Shown here: positions 46,431 through 57,393 of the stretch, one piece after another
How positions within the stretch are numbered: the first letter of the stretch is position 1
Layout: the number at the start of each line of letters is the position of its first letter
Made by a program: the position numbers and the translations under genes
The notes under the pieces: model-generated
The model's database searches: none
What the model saw: only the letters and a program-made list of their open reading frames with translations
Told to the model about the DNA's origin: nothing
From: Marsupella aquatica
Taxonomy: Eukaryota; Marchantiophyta
DNA: 64,000 nt
Direction: 5' to 3'
Assembly: GCA_973895155.1 (NCBI GenBank)
Contig: OZ316892.1
Coordinates: forward strand, 17,670,001-17,734,000

Positions 46431-47221
46431 ATGTCACATAGGGGGCAAAAAGTTTGTTTCCATTGAAAATGGGCCTGGGAAACTTCTCACCCTGTATCGT
46501 GTTCTCTTCATCGGGCATCGTTAACCACCAACGAGGGTTAAGTTAACTGACCCAAGAATATTGTGGTTAACTTTAACTCGACTACCTTTTTTTGGACTTT
46601 ACGGATATCTCTACTGACGGGTCAGTATTTCCATCAAACACTTACAACATTCTCGTCTCAGAATTCTCTAATTCTATCAAACTCTAAATGTATAAATTAG
46701 TACTAATAGGGGCACAGGATCACAAATGCAAGAAACCCAACCAACAAAAGAGAAATATGTAAATTAGTTGGTGGACCCCTTGGCTAATTGAGAAGTCTGC
46801 TTTTCTCAACAATAATTAAACCCTAAGCTTTCTAGTAGCTGAGTCATGTTTGTAGAAGATGTGTCGCCCAATTTGTCAATGTACTATCAAATAATTGGAA
46901 ATTCTGGAGATTTCACTACAGTTTGACTTTGGCAAATTTTGAATCAGAGGTTAATAGCCTCATCACCTTGAATGACGCAACTATTCACCAAATGGAGAAG
47001 GGCAGAGCTTAAGCTTAGAGAAGAGAGAAGTTTGATTAGGAAAGGAAGTTGGTAGCCATGTTGTGTTGGACAAGTATGATAGATTTTACAGTTTGTATTG
47101 TTTAGATTTTATTTTCTCACAAAATCATTGTGGGACCCATTCAAAGATGGCCTGAGCAGTTTGGCATTCCTTCAACTGCCACACTTTGCTTTGTAGGCCA
47201 GAGTTCACAGCGTGGTTATCA
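46431..47221. other. Non-coding, nothing recognised
   Basis: No supported gene. The outer end of the Harbinger element should lie here, but no convincing terminal repeat could be paired with the 42-kb side. Confidence 0.45.
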
Positions 47222-47440
47222 CACTAGAAGAAACCGGCCCATTCTGAGACCCTGCCTTAAGTGACTCTAATGAGACCTTGCAAAATTTGTGACTCCTAGG
47301 TTTTGGGTGTCATTATAGTTACAAGTTGTGGACTGAGTTTTGGAGAATTCTTGGGAAGTCATTTCTATAACTATTGGGGAAGTTGCAACTATAACTAAGT
47401 TCAGCCAACAAGAATGAAGTTGTATAAGTGACTCCCTCTA
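47222..47440 (+). mobile_element. Candidate 5' terminus of the CACTA element with subterminal repeats
   Basis: CACTAGAAGAAACCGGCCC begins at 47222, in the CACTA(C/G)AAGAAA pattern of plant En/Spm termini. Within the next 220 bp the word gtgactc appears three times (aagtgactctaa, tgtgactcctag, aagtgactccct), resembling the subterminal repeats that the TNPA protein binds in known elements. The 3-bp duplication would be tca (47219-47221). The matching inverted end must lie beyond the window, so this is unproven. Confidence 0.4.
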
Positions 47441-49498
47441 CAATAGAGCGTTATATATGTAAGAGAGCCTTAGGGTTTAACACCACAATCTAACCACATT
47501 TGACCCCGCCCAACACATACCATTTAGGATATATCCTAATTTTCTTAGTTGTCAATGGGACTAAAGGAGATGCCCTCGGGATATTGTGTGAGTACGCAAC
47601 TCTACAAGGTAAGTAAAGGTCCTTGGTCAATGTCAATGCTAACAGATCTCAAATATATACTCTACATTAGAGTAGACTGAATTACAACATATGTATGCCA
47701 CAAGTTTACAAGTGTTACAACATAACAAAATAATCCCAACTAGCTAGGGTCCCACAATGGCATGCATGTAATATTAATTGGACTCATTTTTGTGTCTAAA
47801 TGGGTACATTTGAAGTTATCTCCTTGGTTATCTCTAACTCTCACATATGCAAGGGCAGGTTATTTTTACTTATTGCACGCCATGCCATGCATACATACCG
47901 TCATGTACCCCCTCCACACATTGTTCCATCTAGATTCCTTTAATTAAAGGTTCAAAATCACCAAGAACTGGGAATGCAGCTGGAACCTCCATGTACTTGG
48001 CATGTCTACATGTTATAATTAGACATATCTGATAATGGCACCCCACACACTATGCTCATGGAATGAGCATAAGAACTTGTGACAGTCCTTACCTTAATTA
48101 ATCAAGCAAGGATCTGACGGTCGTAAACTTAATCAAAGGATGATCTGACGGTTGAAAACAAATATGGGCACATTAAACCAGGTTTAGGGTTTAATGGATT
48201 CCTTCACGCCAACTCCCATTGCGCCTTGGATTCCTTTGGATTTGCGGACGAGGAGCTGATCGCGCATTCTTTGCGAGGGAAAAAAGGGGGCAGTTTGTCG
48301 ATCACTAAGGCTGAAGCTGCATTGACAAATTGCAATCCCGACTGCAATGGGAGTAGTAGGAGGCAAGAAGAGCGAGTTTAGGGTGTTGCATAGACAAAAC
48401 AGAATGTGAGTCGTAGGCAACATTCAGCCATTGTATGTGTTTAGCATTGATCATAGGCACTGTGGGAGGCACTGCAGGAGGCGTTTGCCACTGCGCAAGG
48501 CACTGTAGGAGGCACTTGTTCCTTCAAGCTGGGAGAGTCAATTTGACGTTCAGCTGCAACCTGGGATCGAGAACCAGGAGCTTCTCATTGCGATTTGGTG
48601 TGCATTTGGACTGTTCTTGCAAAGTGGGACTCCAGGCCTGGAGACATTGCATTGATCGCCTTTGGATGTACATTGCAGTCCGACTAGGAGGCTTTCAAGT
48701 GGAGCTAGGTTGGAAGTGAGTTGAAGATTGAGTTGCCATCACATTGCAATAGCGGGGGATTGTTGCTCAGCTTCACATACTGCTACGGATTACTACGCAG
48801 CTTCAGTTTGAGCGGCTTGGTGCTGCATCAGCCCATGTAAGGCTGCAATCCCCTATCTTTGCTATGTGACCTCGCGGCTGCAAGTTTGGTTGACTTCTTT
48901 GTGCTGTGAAGCTGTTTTTGACTCAGGTTCCGGCCAAGTTTCACCAGCGCAAATTTTTCTAAACATGAGTGTGGGCTACAACTGGTGAGGTGGAAGGGAT
49001 AAGAAAATGCGCTACCGTCATTGACAACATCTCAACCTTTTACAGTGAGCGCTATTGACATTCGGCCGGCTGTAAGTGTATTTCAAGCTTGACTTTAACT
49101 TGCCATCTGCATGAACCGGCTTGCAATAGATGTTGTAGCTTTTGCTTAGCTGCATTCACCTCCCAAGATGCCCCGTGACATCCAGGTTTGCACAATGAGA
49201 TAATAAGGCTGAAATGATAAGGTAGTGATTGCCAATGGATAAAAAGCTTTATGAGAGTTGCTTCAACGTTCAGCTGCAAACTAGGATTAGGAACCAGGAA
49301 CTTGTCGCGGCAGTCCAGCTTGTTTACTTGGAGCCGGAGCTGGAGTCAAGTTTCACATGTTTCTTGTTTAGTGACAGAGTACTTCTGAGAAATGTGACAG
49401 CCCCTGTGAGAGCTTTCGGCACCAGTGAGGTAAAGGGTGTTCTTACTCATGCAATAGTCACTTTGACCTTCTGAGTTTCAACAAATTGAGTTTCAAGT

Positions 49499-49590
49499 GC
49501 GGGCACTGAGAGTTGACCTGTTTGAGCTGGGGTCACTGAGAGTTGAGCTCTTTGAGCTACGGTTACAGAGAGTTGAGCTGTTTGAGATGC
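49499..49590. repeat. 30-bp tandem repeat, three copies
   Basis: Units carrying cactgagagttga(c/g)ct and tttgagct start about 49504, 49534 and 49564, 30 bp apart, with scattered differences. Confidence 0.9.
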
Positions 49591-50894
49591 GGTCTCATAA
49601 GTGAACTATATAGATCCTCCCCCGTGTAAACGTCTAGCATAGTCACATGTCCAAGCTTTGCTTTTGACTCTGAATATATTCACTGTCAACCATTGAAGGA
49701 GCTACGTGCATGAATTGTCTACTTATTGGGTTGTTTAGGGATTCAATATACAAAAATGACAACTTGAGTAAGGCAGTCTACGGAGGCGCGAAAGAGTCGC
49801 GAGGAGTCGAGTTCAGCTACGGCAGTATTCACTTCAGTTGTCTCAATGTGGTTGGCGTGAGCTGCAGGTGAGCTTAGCTGTGTGCACATTTCATGTAAGT
49901 CAGGTGGTCGGTGTTTTAGGCATTGCGGAACTTGATTGACCACCCCATGGCTAAGGTTTAAGGTGCGGACTACAACAAATATGTGTTGTTGCTGAAAGTG
50001 TTGGTGGTGAGCGACAACTGGTATTGTTTCAGCTAAAGGGAGCACATTGGAGCTTGTGTATCCATGACCTGCGACCGATTGCGGTTGCCTGCTGTTACAA
50101 TTGCCGAATCAATCACGCACCCAATCTTGCGGGCAGACACAACTTTGCGGGAGTGTTGAAGGTTTAGGGTGAGCAACAGCGGAGAGCTCATTGCTTGGTG
50201 GCAGGGTTGAAGGTGGATGATCGGGCTGCAAGGCCAACCGGGGACTTGTTTTGCATTGAGCGATTGCTGCGGATTGCTACGCAGCTTCAGTTAGGGCGGC
50301 TTGGTGCTACATCGGCACAGGTAAGGCTGCAATCCCCTATCGACGCGGACTCACCTCGTGACTGCAAGTATAGTTGTCTAGGTGATGTATGCATTGCGTG
50401 TTTAGGGTCTAGGTGACATCGCTGCTAAGCAAAATTTGTGAGCTGCCTAGGTCCATTGCCGAATGTTGCTTCCTTTAAATTACCTGGTGCCTGCTGTTAC
50501 AATCGCCTGCTCAATCATGCACCCAATCGCCTGGAGCTCATTTGCCTGGAGCTTCATCCGTCAGATTCAAACTGTTATTGCTGCTCTGCCCTTTTGCCAT
50601 GGGTTGCCGGCCTACCGGATGCTATCAACAGATTAAGAACAAGTCATATCCTAAGTCCCGGTGTTGCAGTGATGTCCCCGACCCTAAGATGCTTTCCAAA
50701 CTCATCTTTCTTGTTTCCTGTTGCTGCTGATGTATGTATGTTCTCCCCTATTTTTGCTTACAGATTGGTCTCTCCACACTTCTTGCTTGACATGATTGTT
50801 TTGCTCCTCCCTGTATCAGAACATGCCTTGTGCCCGGCGGTGGGGTGGGGGGGTGAACAGACGACCTTAAGGTTCACTACATTTCTAGGAACTG

Positions 50895-51049
50895 TGCATC
50901 TTTCAGCTGATTTTAGCCGCAAGTTCCCTTGCTTTCCCCTGTTTTTGCTAAGATCCCTCCCACTAATCACATGCATCTTTCAGCTGATTTTAGCCGCAAG
51001 TTCCCTTGCTTTCCCCTGCTTTTGCTAAGATCCCTCCCCACTAATGACA
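50895..51049. repeat. 77-bp tandem duplication, two copies
   Basis: tgcatctttcagctgatttt ... agatccctccc starts at 50895 and again at 50972; a third copy begins at 51050 but is lost after tgcatcc. Only a few differences separate the copies. Confidence 0.96.
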
Positions 51050-53596
51050 TGCATCCTTTACTTTTCTCGGTGGCCCGTGCGCCTGCCTTCCTACTTTCGT
51101 TCTTATGGACTCTCCTTAGGTTTTCATTCACCTGGTTTTGGACTTTTTGCTCCGGTGGAATCTGTCTTGACAACTTGTGTTTGTTCTAATTGTTAATATC
51201 TCAAGAGGGTCGTCAACTAAGCTGAAAGGAGTCAAAGCTAACTACAAGCTAGCAAAATAATACAGAGAATGCTCCCAAGTCGAGTCAGGAGGAAGTTACT
51301 AAAACTAGACCTTCACAACTCTCGAAACTGGAAAGTGAAATTCAGCGTGAGACACGTAGCTGAAGGCCACAAGGATAACTATATGGCCACGCTGTCCCCC
51401 ATTCAAGTCCAAAGTCCTCTTCAGATTGTCTGAACTCCTATTGAATGTATTGAATAATTATTTCATCACAGAAATTTTCAGAACAAACACGGAAGCACCA
51501 GGGGGCTGAGGATTAGGTATTGAGGCTGAAGACATTGAGGTCATAAACTAGGTGTGGTTCGGGTGACAATGTTAGCAACTGATGCTTCTTCAGGGGAACT
51601 TCCCATGTGCAGTTTATCCACACATGATTGACTTTGGTTCTTGCTGTTTTTCTTTTGGTGTACTCTTGAGTTTGGTGTCACTCTATCCTTTCCTGTAGCC
51701 TCGAAATAGGAACACACCTGCTTAGTGGTCCCCAATCGCCCAATGATTTATAATGACTGTGTCTAGGTGATGTATGCATTGCGTGTTCATTCCAGAAGAA
51801 TGAATATGTACACTTTGCACAAACCTAGACAGATTTTGAATGTTATTTATCTGAGTTTCTGTTTGTGAGCTCTGACTTGGAGCCTTAACATTTGTGTTTC
51901 TGTGGGGCTGAGCAGAGTTTGTTCAGTCTAGAAGCTGCTGTACTGAAGTGATCAGCCTCCGGCTTGGAGGTGAATCTTCAATTTTTTGTGGATCCGAGTG
52001 ACTTCTGTCCAACTGAGTTTTGCTTTGTCGGGACGATTGTGTTTGGCTAAGATGCTAGATTGTGGCTTGTCTTCTTGCTTCCAGCTTGTGTATTTTCAAT
52101 TAATAGAAGTTGGGAACGAAGTGATAATTGAATTTCCTTATATTAAGCATCTTCACCTAGAAACTCAATACATAAACTCCAGGATTCCCTCGGGACATAA
52201 AATGAGCCAAATTGTCTCAAAATTGGGAACCTGCACCCGCACTACTCAAACAATTGTGTTGGGCTTGGTGGCCTTGTAAGTCTTCTTTAGCTTTCGCAAT
52301 GGAGGTTGAATCTTGCAGTACGTCAAGGGGAACTTGATCTTTGAATCATGGAACTGCTTGGTACTTTCTCGCTTGCACAGAGAGACAGGGACTGTCGTAG
52401 TCTTCATGATCTGGATGCAAGGGAACCGAACTCTATGACAAGAAGCCATCTCATCATACATCTGCTCTGCAGCTCCGTTTCTTGTGGTATCACAATATTC
52501 CTTGTACATGTTGTGATAACCTGTACGACTCTGATACGTGGACCCAGATACCGAAGTTCTTAATTGTGGTGGGCTTCTTTTTGAAGATCTGGTAGACACA
52601 TTATTCAGCATTTGCTAACTTCGAAACTAGAAGGGTAACACATTAAACAACAGAGAAACTCACAACATCCTCCTTTGGTCCTTCAGAGTCTGTACTTTGA
52701 TTCTGAAGTTTGACTGAGTTTTTGTTTACTAAAAGAATGTGACTGTGTAAGAGTTCCGTTTGGCAGTGGATTGGTTGAAGCACTTCATGCTAGTGTGTTG
52801 TCCACAGCTCTTCAACCAGCTTTCGTCTTCCTTGTCTTTCACCACTTACGATGACATCAATTCAGCTAAGACCATAGAAGGTTCCAAAGCATCTAACTTG
52901 TAAAATCGCATTCTGTTACATCAAGGACTAAGGTGTTGGGTGCCAAAGGAGACAGCACAACAAACACGCTGAAAAGACTTCAGGACTGGGTTCAACAAGG
53001 TAGTGAAGGTGCTTAGAGCCATAGTAAGTATGCATTCTGTATCTTTCTCTATTGATGTGAGCTTGTGCATAATGGGAGTTGTAGTTGGCAAGAGTTCCAA
53101 ATATGAATAGATCCAGAAGTATGTGATCATGTACTTGCTCTATAAAGTTCTGAAGATATAAGCATTTTCTGTTAGACCAGGCAACTTGGGAGTTGGTAAG
53201 TGTCACCTGCATCTGAGGGGCTACACCGGGGCATCAGTGGAGGTTCACTTGCACAACACGACAACCAGTGAATTTTCTCTCTGCTGCAACCTGCAAGGTG
53301 AGACTTTCGGTCTTTCTGGATGAAAAAACAGGAGTTTAATATGATTGATATACATGTCCGTCAAGAATATGGGTTTATCACCAAGCTCTTTGTCTTAGGA
53401 AACTCATAAACTCAGAATCAAATATGTACTATGCACGTTTCATGCTATGTGTATACTATGACCTGTAGTTGGAACCAAGACAATGAGTGGGAACTGATTA
53501 GTTTAGGTGGTTGCTGTTGGCGAGGCAAGTCGACCTCCTGCTCACCTTGCTCATCAAAGGACGTGAACAGAGGACATCACAACGAAAGCAACACTT

Positions 53597-54046
53597 ATGG
53601 TGAGGACCCGCAACGCTGAACATGTGCGACTTGCACGCAAGGCAGAGATGTTGCGCCTTGAGTATGTCAGACTTGGGATCCTTCCAGCCCAGTCTGCATG
53701 GTACTTTGAGTACCCTGTTGTTTCTAGGAACAACTACAGCCGGCCTCTACCTGCTTCAGTACCCTTCCCGACATCCTTGGTATTTGTGTCTCTTGTACAT
53801 GACCCGCCACAAATTAGGTGCCAAGGGTGTGTACACAGTTGCCAATATGACTGTCCTGCCTGTAGGGCTTCTGGCCCAGAATTGGATGACCGTTCTCTTG
53901 GATGCCGATTTTTGCACAGAGCACAATGTATCATCTGGAACCACTCGCCATCCTGCAGTGTGCCTGGTGATGTCACTTGTCCTGCCCTCCCAGACCCCAC
54001 CACCGGTGACTTTGGTGTCTACACATGTTTGGATCACATGCTCTAG
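53597..54046 (+). CDS. Hypothetical Cys-rich ORF
   Basis: An ATG-initiated frame of 149 codons with a basic N-terminus (MVRTRNAEHVRLARKAEMLR) and a Cys cluster (CQGCVHSCQYDCPAC) that could bind metal; it ends at a TAG. A second frame of similar length overlaps (53622-54089), and I cannot prove which, if either, is used. It precedes the PHD and BRCT genes on the same strand, so it may be part of the same transposon cargo. No family recognised. Confidence 0.3.
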   Translation: MVRTRNAEHVRLARKAEMLRLEYVRLGILPAQSAWYFEYPVVSRNNYSRPLPASVPFPTSLVFVSLVHDPPQIRCQGCVHSCQYDCPACRASGPELDDRSLGCRFLHRAQCIIWNHSPSCSVPGDVTCPALPDPTTGDFGVYTCLDHML

Positions 54047-54661
54047 AGGACCACTTGTCACACCGCATGCACAGACCAGATACCATTGACCTATAGCTTA
54101 ACACTCTGACTTCAACACAGAGGATATTTACTTAAAATTTTGATGTATGAGCAATTTTGGGTCCAGGGTTTAGGGTCAACAGTACATAACTTATATCCTA
54201 TTATGCCTGCACTAAGCAAAATATCCTAATTTAAGAGGCTAGCAAACTCGCATAAAAGTCTCTATTGAAAGACTGCTTTCATGACTGCTTTAACCTGGTG
54301 AACATTGCAACGTTGAATGAATTAATGGGCCATGTGATAATATGCAAAATGATTTATGCCTCACTTATTTGTCTCAGCCACTATCATAACCTATTTAGGA
54401 TGTATAAATTTCAACCCTTATGACACTGCTTCATACCAATCCTCTTCGAAGAATGCCTGTTTTACATGTCACAACTATTGTATGTGATTCAAATGCATGA
54501 AATGTTGTTGCAGATCTCCTTTGGTGAATCATAGCCACAATTAAAATTGAGGTGTTGGTGGAGAAATTGTATTAGGGGATCAGTTTTGTGTGTGGGCTCA
54601 ACATACCAAAAGTATGTGTGCTCTGCATCCTTGTGTGGCCATTCCAATTCATTGCAGTAGC

Positions 54662-54805
54662 AAATGCCTTTGTACCTTAAATGCTAAATATATTTTACTT
54701 TCTGTGCAGTCTGCTAAATTGTAGAGTCTATCTAAATGCCTTTGTACCTTAAATGCTAAATATATATTACTTTCTGTGCAGTCTGCTAAATTGTAGAGTC
54801 TATCT
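54662..54805. repeat. 72-bp tandem duplication containing a splice-acceptor-like site
   Basis: A unit from aaatgcctttgtaccttaaa to gtagagtctatct is present at 54662-54733 and 54734-54805 with a single difference (tattttac/tatattac). Each copy contains the acceptor-like tactttctgtgcag, just upstream of the PHD ORF at 54817. Confidence 0.97.
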
Positions 54806-54816
54806 CATGCGCAGGC

Positions 54817-55497
54817 ATGGCACGGCCTAAAATTCAAGCCAAAAAGCGTGTGATAGAGGTGAGAAACACAGGTGTACTTGGGGCAGATGCTACTAACTTC
54901 TCTGCAAGTCAGATTTTCCAGAAGGCAGCTCATTGTTGTGCCATTTGTGACGATGGTGGGGGCCTGGTCATTTGTGAGGGCCCTTGCATGAGGCATTTCC
55001 ACCTCAACCCGGAGTCTGACCTTGCTGCAGAAAACAACTGTCCAGGGGTGGGCCTCCCGTCAACACACCAGGGAGACTGGATGTGCACTGATTGTTTGGA
55101 GAAGCAGGCTAAGTGTGCACAGTGTGGGAAGTTGGGGTCCTATGAGGGCTCTGTTGATGCTGCAGCAAATGTTAGGAAATGTCCAGACCGTTTTTGTGTG
55201 AGATTTTTCTGTTTTGAGTGTTTGCCTGCTCATGCCACAGCTTGCCCACTTCATAGGTGCAAGGCATGTGGTGAGCATGATGATGACTACTGGACTGACA
55301 TAGTCCACTGTGCTAGGTGTCCCACTATGTGGCACTATCATTGCCTGAAAGATCATCAAGCAGAGGGTTATGCTTGTGACAGAGAAATCTATGATCACTC
55401 TGCACATGGTGTTGATCGATGGATATTTTATTGTCATCGCCATGCCATTGATCCTACCTCGCGCACTCCTGTGAGAGATCACATATCTTGGCTGTGA
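54817..55497 (+). CDS. EDM2-like multi-PHD zinc-finger protein, probable transposon cargo
   Basis: An intact 226-codon frame. It opens with a basic tail, then CCAICDDGGGLVICEGPC and MRHFH (residues 40-62), a CPGVGLP...WMCTDC stretch (75-93), CAQCGKLGS (100-108), KCPDRFC (121-127), FCFEC (131-135), CPLHRCKACG (143-152) and HCARCPTMWHYHCLK (164-178). This ordered series of Cys/His pairs matches the composite PHD region of plant EDM2-type proteins, nuclear factors that read histone marks at heterochromatic transposons. No methyltransferase-like or other EDM2 domain follows. The ORF starts just after an acceptor-like gcgcag, so an upstream exon is possible. It sits 0.6 kb before the BRCT ORF and 2 kb before the CACTA transposase on the same strand. 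Intactness suggests recent function; the EDM2 relation is by pattern, not alignment. Confidence 0.72.
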   Translation: MARPKIQAKKRVIEVRNTGVLGADATNFSASQIFQKAAHCCAICDDGGGLVICEGPCMRHFHLNPESDLAAENNCPGVGLPSTHQGDWMCTDCLEKQAKCAQCGKLGSYEGSVDAAANVRKCPDRFCVRFFCFECLPAHATACPLHRCKACGEHDDDYWTDIVHCARCPTMWHYHCLKDHQAEGYACDREIYDHSAHGVDRWIFYCHRHAIDPTSRTPVRDHISWL

Positions 55498-56089
55498 AGC
55501 TGAACATTGTACATGCACAGTGCACCTGATGTGGATGTACTATTTTTTGAGATTGCAGAGATTCCAATTTTGAAAAGGAGTTGGGTAGGCGAGTTTATAT
55601 AGGCAGCACTTATCTTGTGCTCTGGCGTCAGTGGCTGGGTACATGCCTATACAAACTTATCCTTACAAGCCTTCTTGGAAGTATTTAGGCTGAGTGGTCA
55701 TTTTCATAAACACTTTCATCACACTGCTAAATTAAAACAGGACTTCTAAGTTGTAAGCGTATAAATTATCAGGCATGCAATTAATCAAATTGCCCTATAA
55801 GTTTGTCATTGAATGTATCCTCCTTTACAACAAAATATGTATGTGCCATGACAAGTTGGTTGCACTTCATTTCACCACGGATATGGATTTTGTAGTATAT
55901 ATTCAAACAATGTCCTGCATCCGTGCAGGTGCCTAGTACGTATTGTTCACATATCCCTTGTACCTATCAAAATCGGACCTGAGCACCAGTGGGCCAGATC
56001 AACTCAAAAAGCAGGAATTTTGTTGTCCTTGTATTGTCAGGTGAACCCATTCTTCCAAAATTCACTGTCATCACGTAGGGTGTGTGTAC
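55498..56089. other. Spacer between PHD and BRCT genes
   Basis: AT-rich 590-bp spacer with no ORF of note; it presumably holds the 3' end of the PHD gene and the promoter or an intron before the BRCT gene. Confidence 0.5.
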
Positions 56090-56962
56090 ATGGAGCCTGG
56101 TAAACGTAGAAAGTGTGACCACCCAGCAGTGTTTACAGGGGTCAGAGCGATTTTGGTCCATGGCCAGCATGGGTTGACCAAAGTGCATTGGCCAACTGTA
56201 CAGAAACGATTCTCTGAGCTCCATGGCACTGTAGTTCAGGACATCACTCCAGAGACTACACATGTTGTTGCAGGGACATGGCTATCAGTGATAAAGAAGT
56301 GGTCATGGTCCTACATGAATTCTGCAATTACTAAGCAAGGCCTAAAAGTAGTTGAGGCCTCTTGGATCACAGATTCCATAGCACATAAGATTGTACAGGA
56401 TACTGAGCAATATGAGTTGTGGGAGGATGAAGAAGCTACTGCATCAGCTTGGGCTGAACAAGAAGTCTGGGAAGCAAAGGCACGGCTTGCTGATCTCCAA
56501 TATGGACCTGTACTCAACAAAGGACAGAGCTCTACAAGGCTGAAGAGTATGTTGGCTGAGGAGACGAAGCAACCAACCCCCATTCTGAAAGGGCTGAGCA
56601 TGGTATTTGTGGAGGCGGGAATTGGAGAGGTTAAGTGCAAAGTGTACAAGTCCAGAGTGCTTGACCTAGGTGGGACAGTGGAGGAGAATATAACAGAGGA
56701 CACCACTCATGTCATTACTAAGTCATATCCCAAAGCCTGCCGCAAGTTTGGGAAGGGAGACATTCGCTTTTATGTCATGTCCCATAATGTGTTTGTGGTT
56801 TCATATGCTTGGCTTGTGGAATCAGTAGCAGCTGGGAAGCGTCAAAACCCAATGGACTATGATCTTTTTGAGGCCTGGCCACGGAAGGGTCAGGATCCTT
56901 ACAGAGAGGACTATGAGACAACAAGTGAGGAATGGGTCATTAGCGATTCTGAATCAGAGTGA
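56090..56962 (+). CDS. Two-BRCT-domain protein, probable transposon cargo
   Basis: A 290-codon intact frame from the ATG at 56090. The first BRCT (about residues 12-105) shows VFTGVRAILVHG, LHGTVVQDITPETTHVVAG and KVVEASWITDSI with the signature Trp. A helical, Glu/Ala-rich linker (about 106-160) follows. The second BRCT (about 163-265) has ILKGLSMVFVEAG, LDLGGTVEENITEDTTHVI and FVVSYAWLVESVAAG. The C-terminus is acidic (ETTSEEWVISDSESE). BRCT domains bind phosphoproteins and DNA ends in repair; the arrangement recalls the BRCT of X-family DNA polymerases and repair scaffolds, but no polymerase follows. As a gene inside or beside a CACTA element it might couple excision to repair (inference). 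Confidence 0.78.
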   Translation: MEPGKRRKCDHPAVFTGVRAILVHGQHGLTKVHWPTVQKRFSELHGTVVQDITPETTHVVAGTWLSVIKKWSWSYMNSAITKQGLKVVEASWITDSIAHKIVQDTEQYELWEDEEATASAWAEQEVWEAKARLADLQYGPVLNKGQSSTRLKSMLAEETKQPTPILKGLSMVFVEAGIGEVKCKVYKSRVLDLGGTVEENITEDTTHVITKSYPKACRKFGKGDIRFYVMSHNVFVVSYAWLVESVAAGKRQNPMDYDLFEAWPRKGQDPYREDYETTSEEWVISDSESE

Positions 56963-57393
56963 GGAGTAGTAGCATCAGTTTGGACACAAGTTTTTGTATA
57001 AATCAGATCATTGAAATAAATGTCATCTTTGAACTAATGTACCTTGTTATGGTTGGTGGCAGTTGGGCTTATTTTACTGTTGGCGGATTGTTGTTTCCTG
57101 CTGCCTGGGGGTGTCACTGTAAACGTACATGCAGAGGCGGTACATTTGAGGACAGCGGAGGAGATGGTGACACCCTCCAACATTTAGAAATTTTGTGTCA
57201 TTCACTTGACAATAGGTACACTACTTGCGAACCTATTTTTTTCTTTTGGGGTGGTTTAGGGTTTGTGAGAATTTAGTACACGTTATGTTAACTCTTTTGG
57301 CAGATACAGTCAGGGATATATGGAACACAAATACCACCATTAGGCATCCTTGTTCACTGCTATCCATGACTGCAGAGCTCCCAGCCTGTTACA

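Larger units (their letters stand above)
47441..53596. other. Repeat-laden leader region, no clear coding
   Basis: No ORF with recognised content. From 48.4 to 51.1 kb it is built of diverged internal duplications: 48549-48585 with 49269-49305 (ttcagctgcaa ... gaaccaggagctt), 48778-48860 with 50265-50345 (gctacgcagcttcagtt ... ggcttggtgct), and 50093-50140 with 50492-50535 (gcctgctgttacaat ... cacccaatc). There are also short tandem arrays at 48456-48512, 49499-49590 and 50895-51049. Between 51.2 and 53.6 kb I see nothing definable. Confidence 0.5.
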
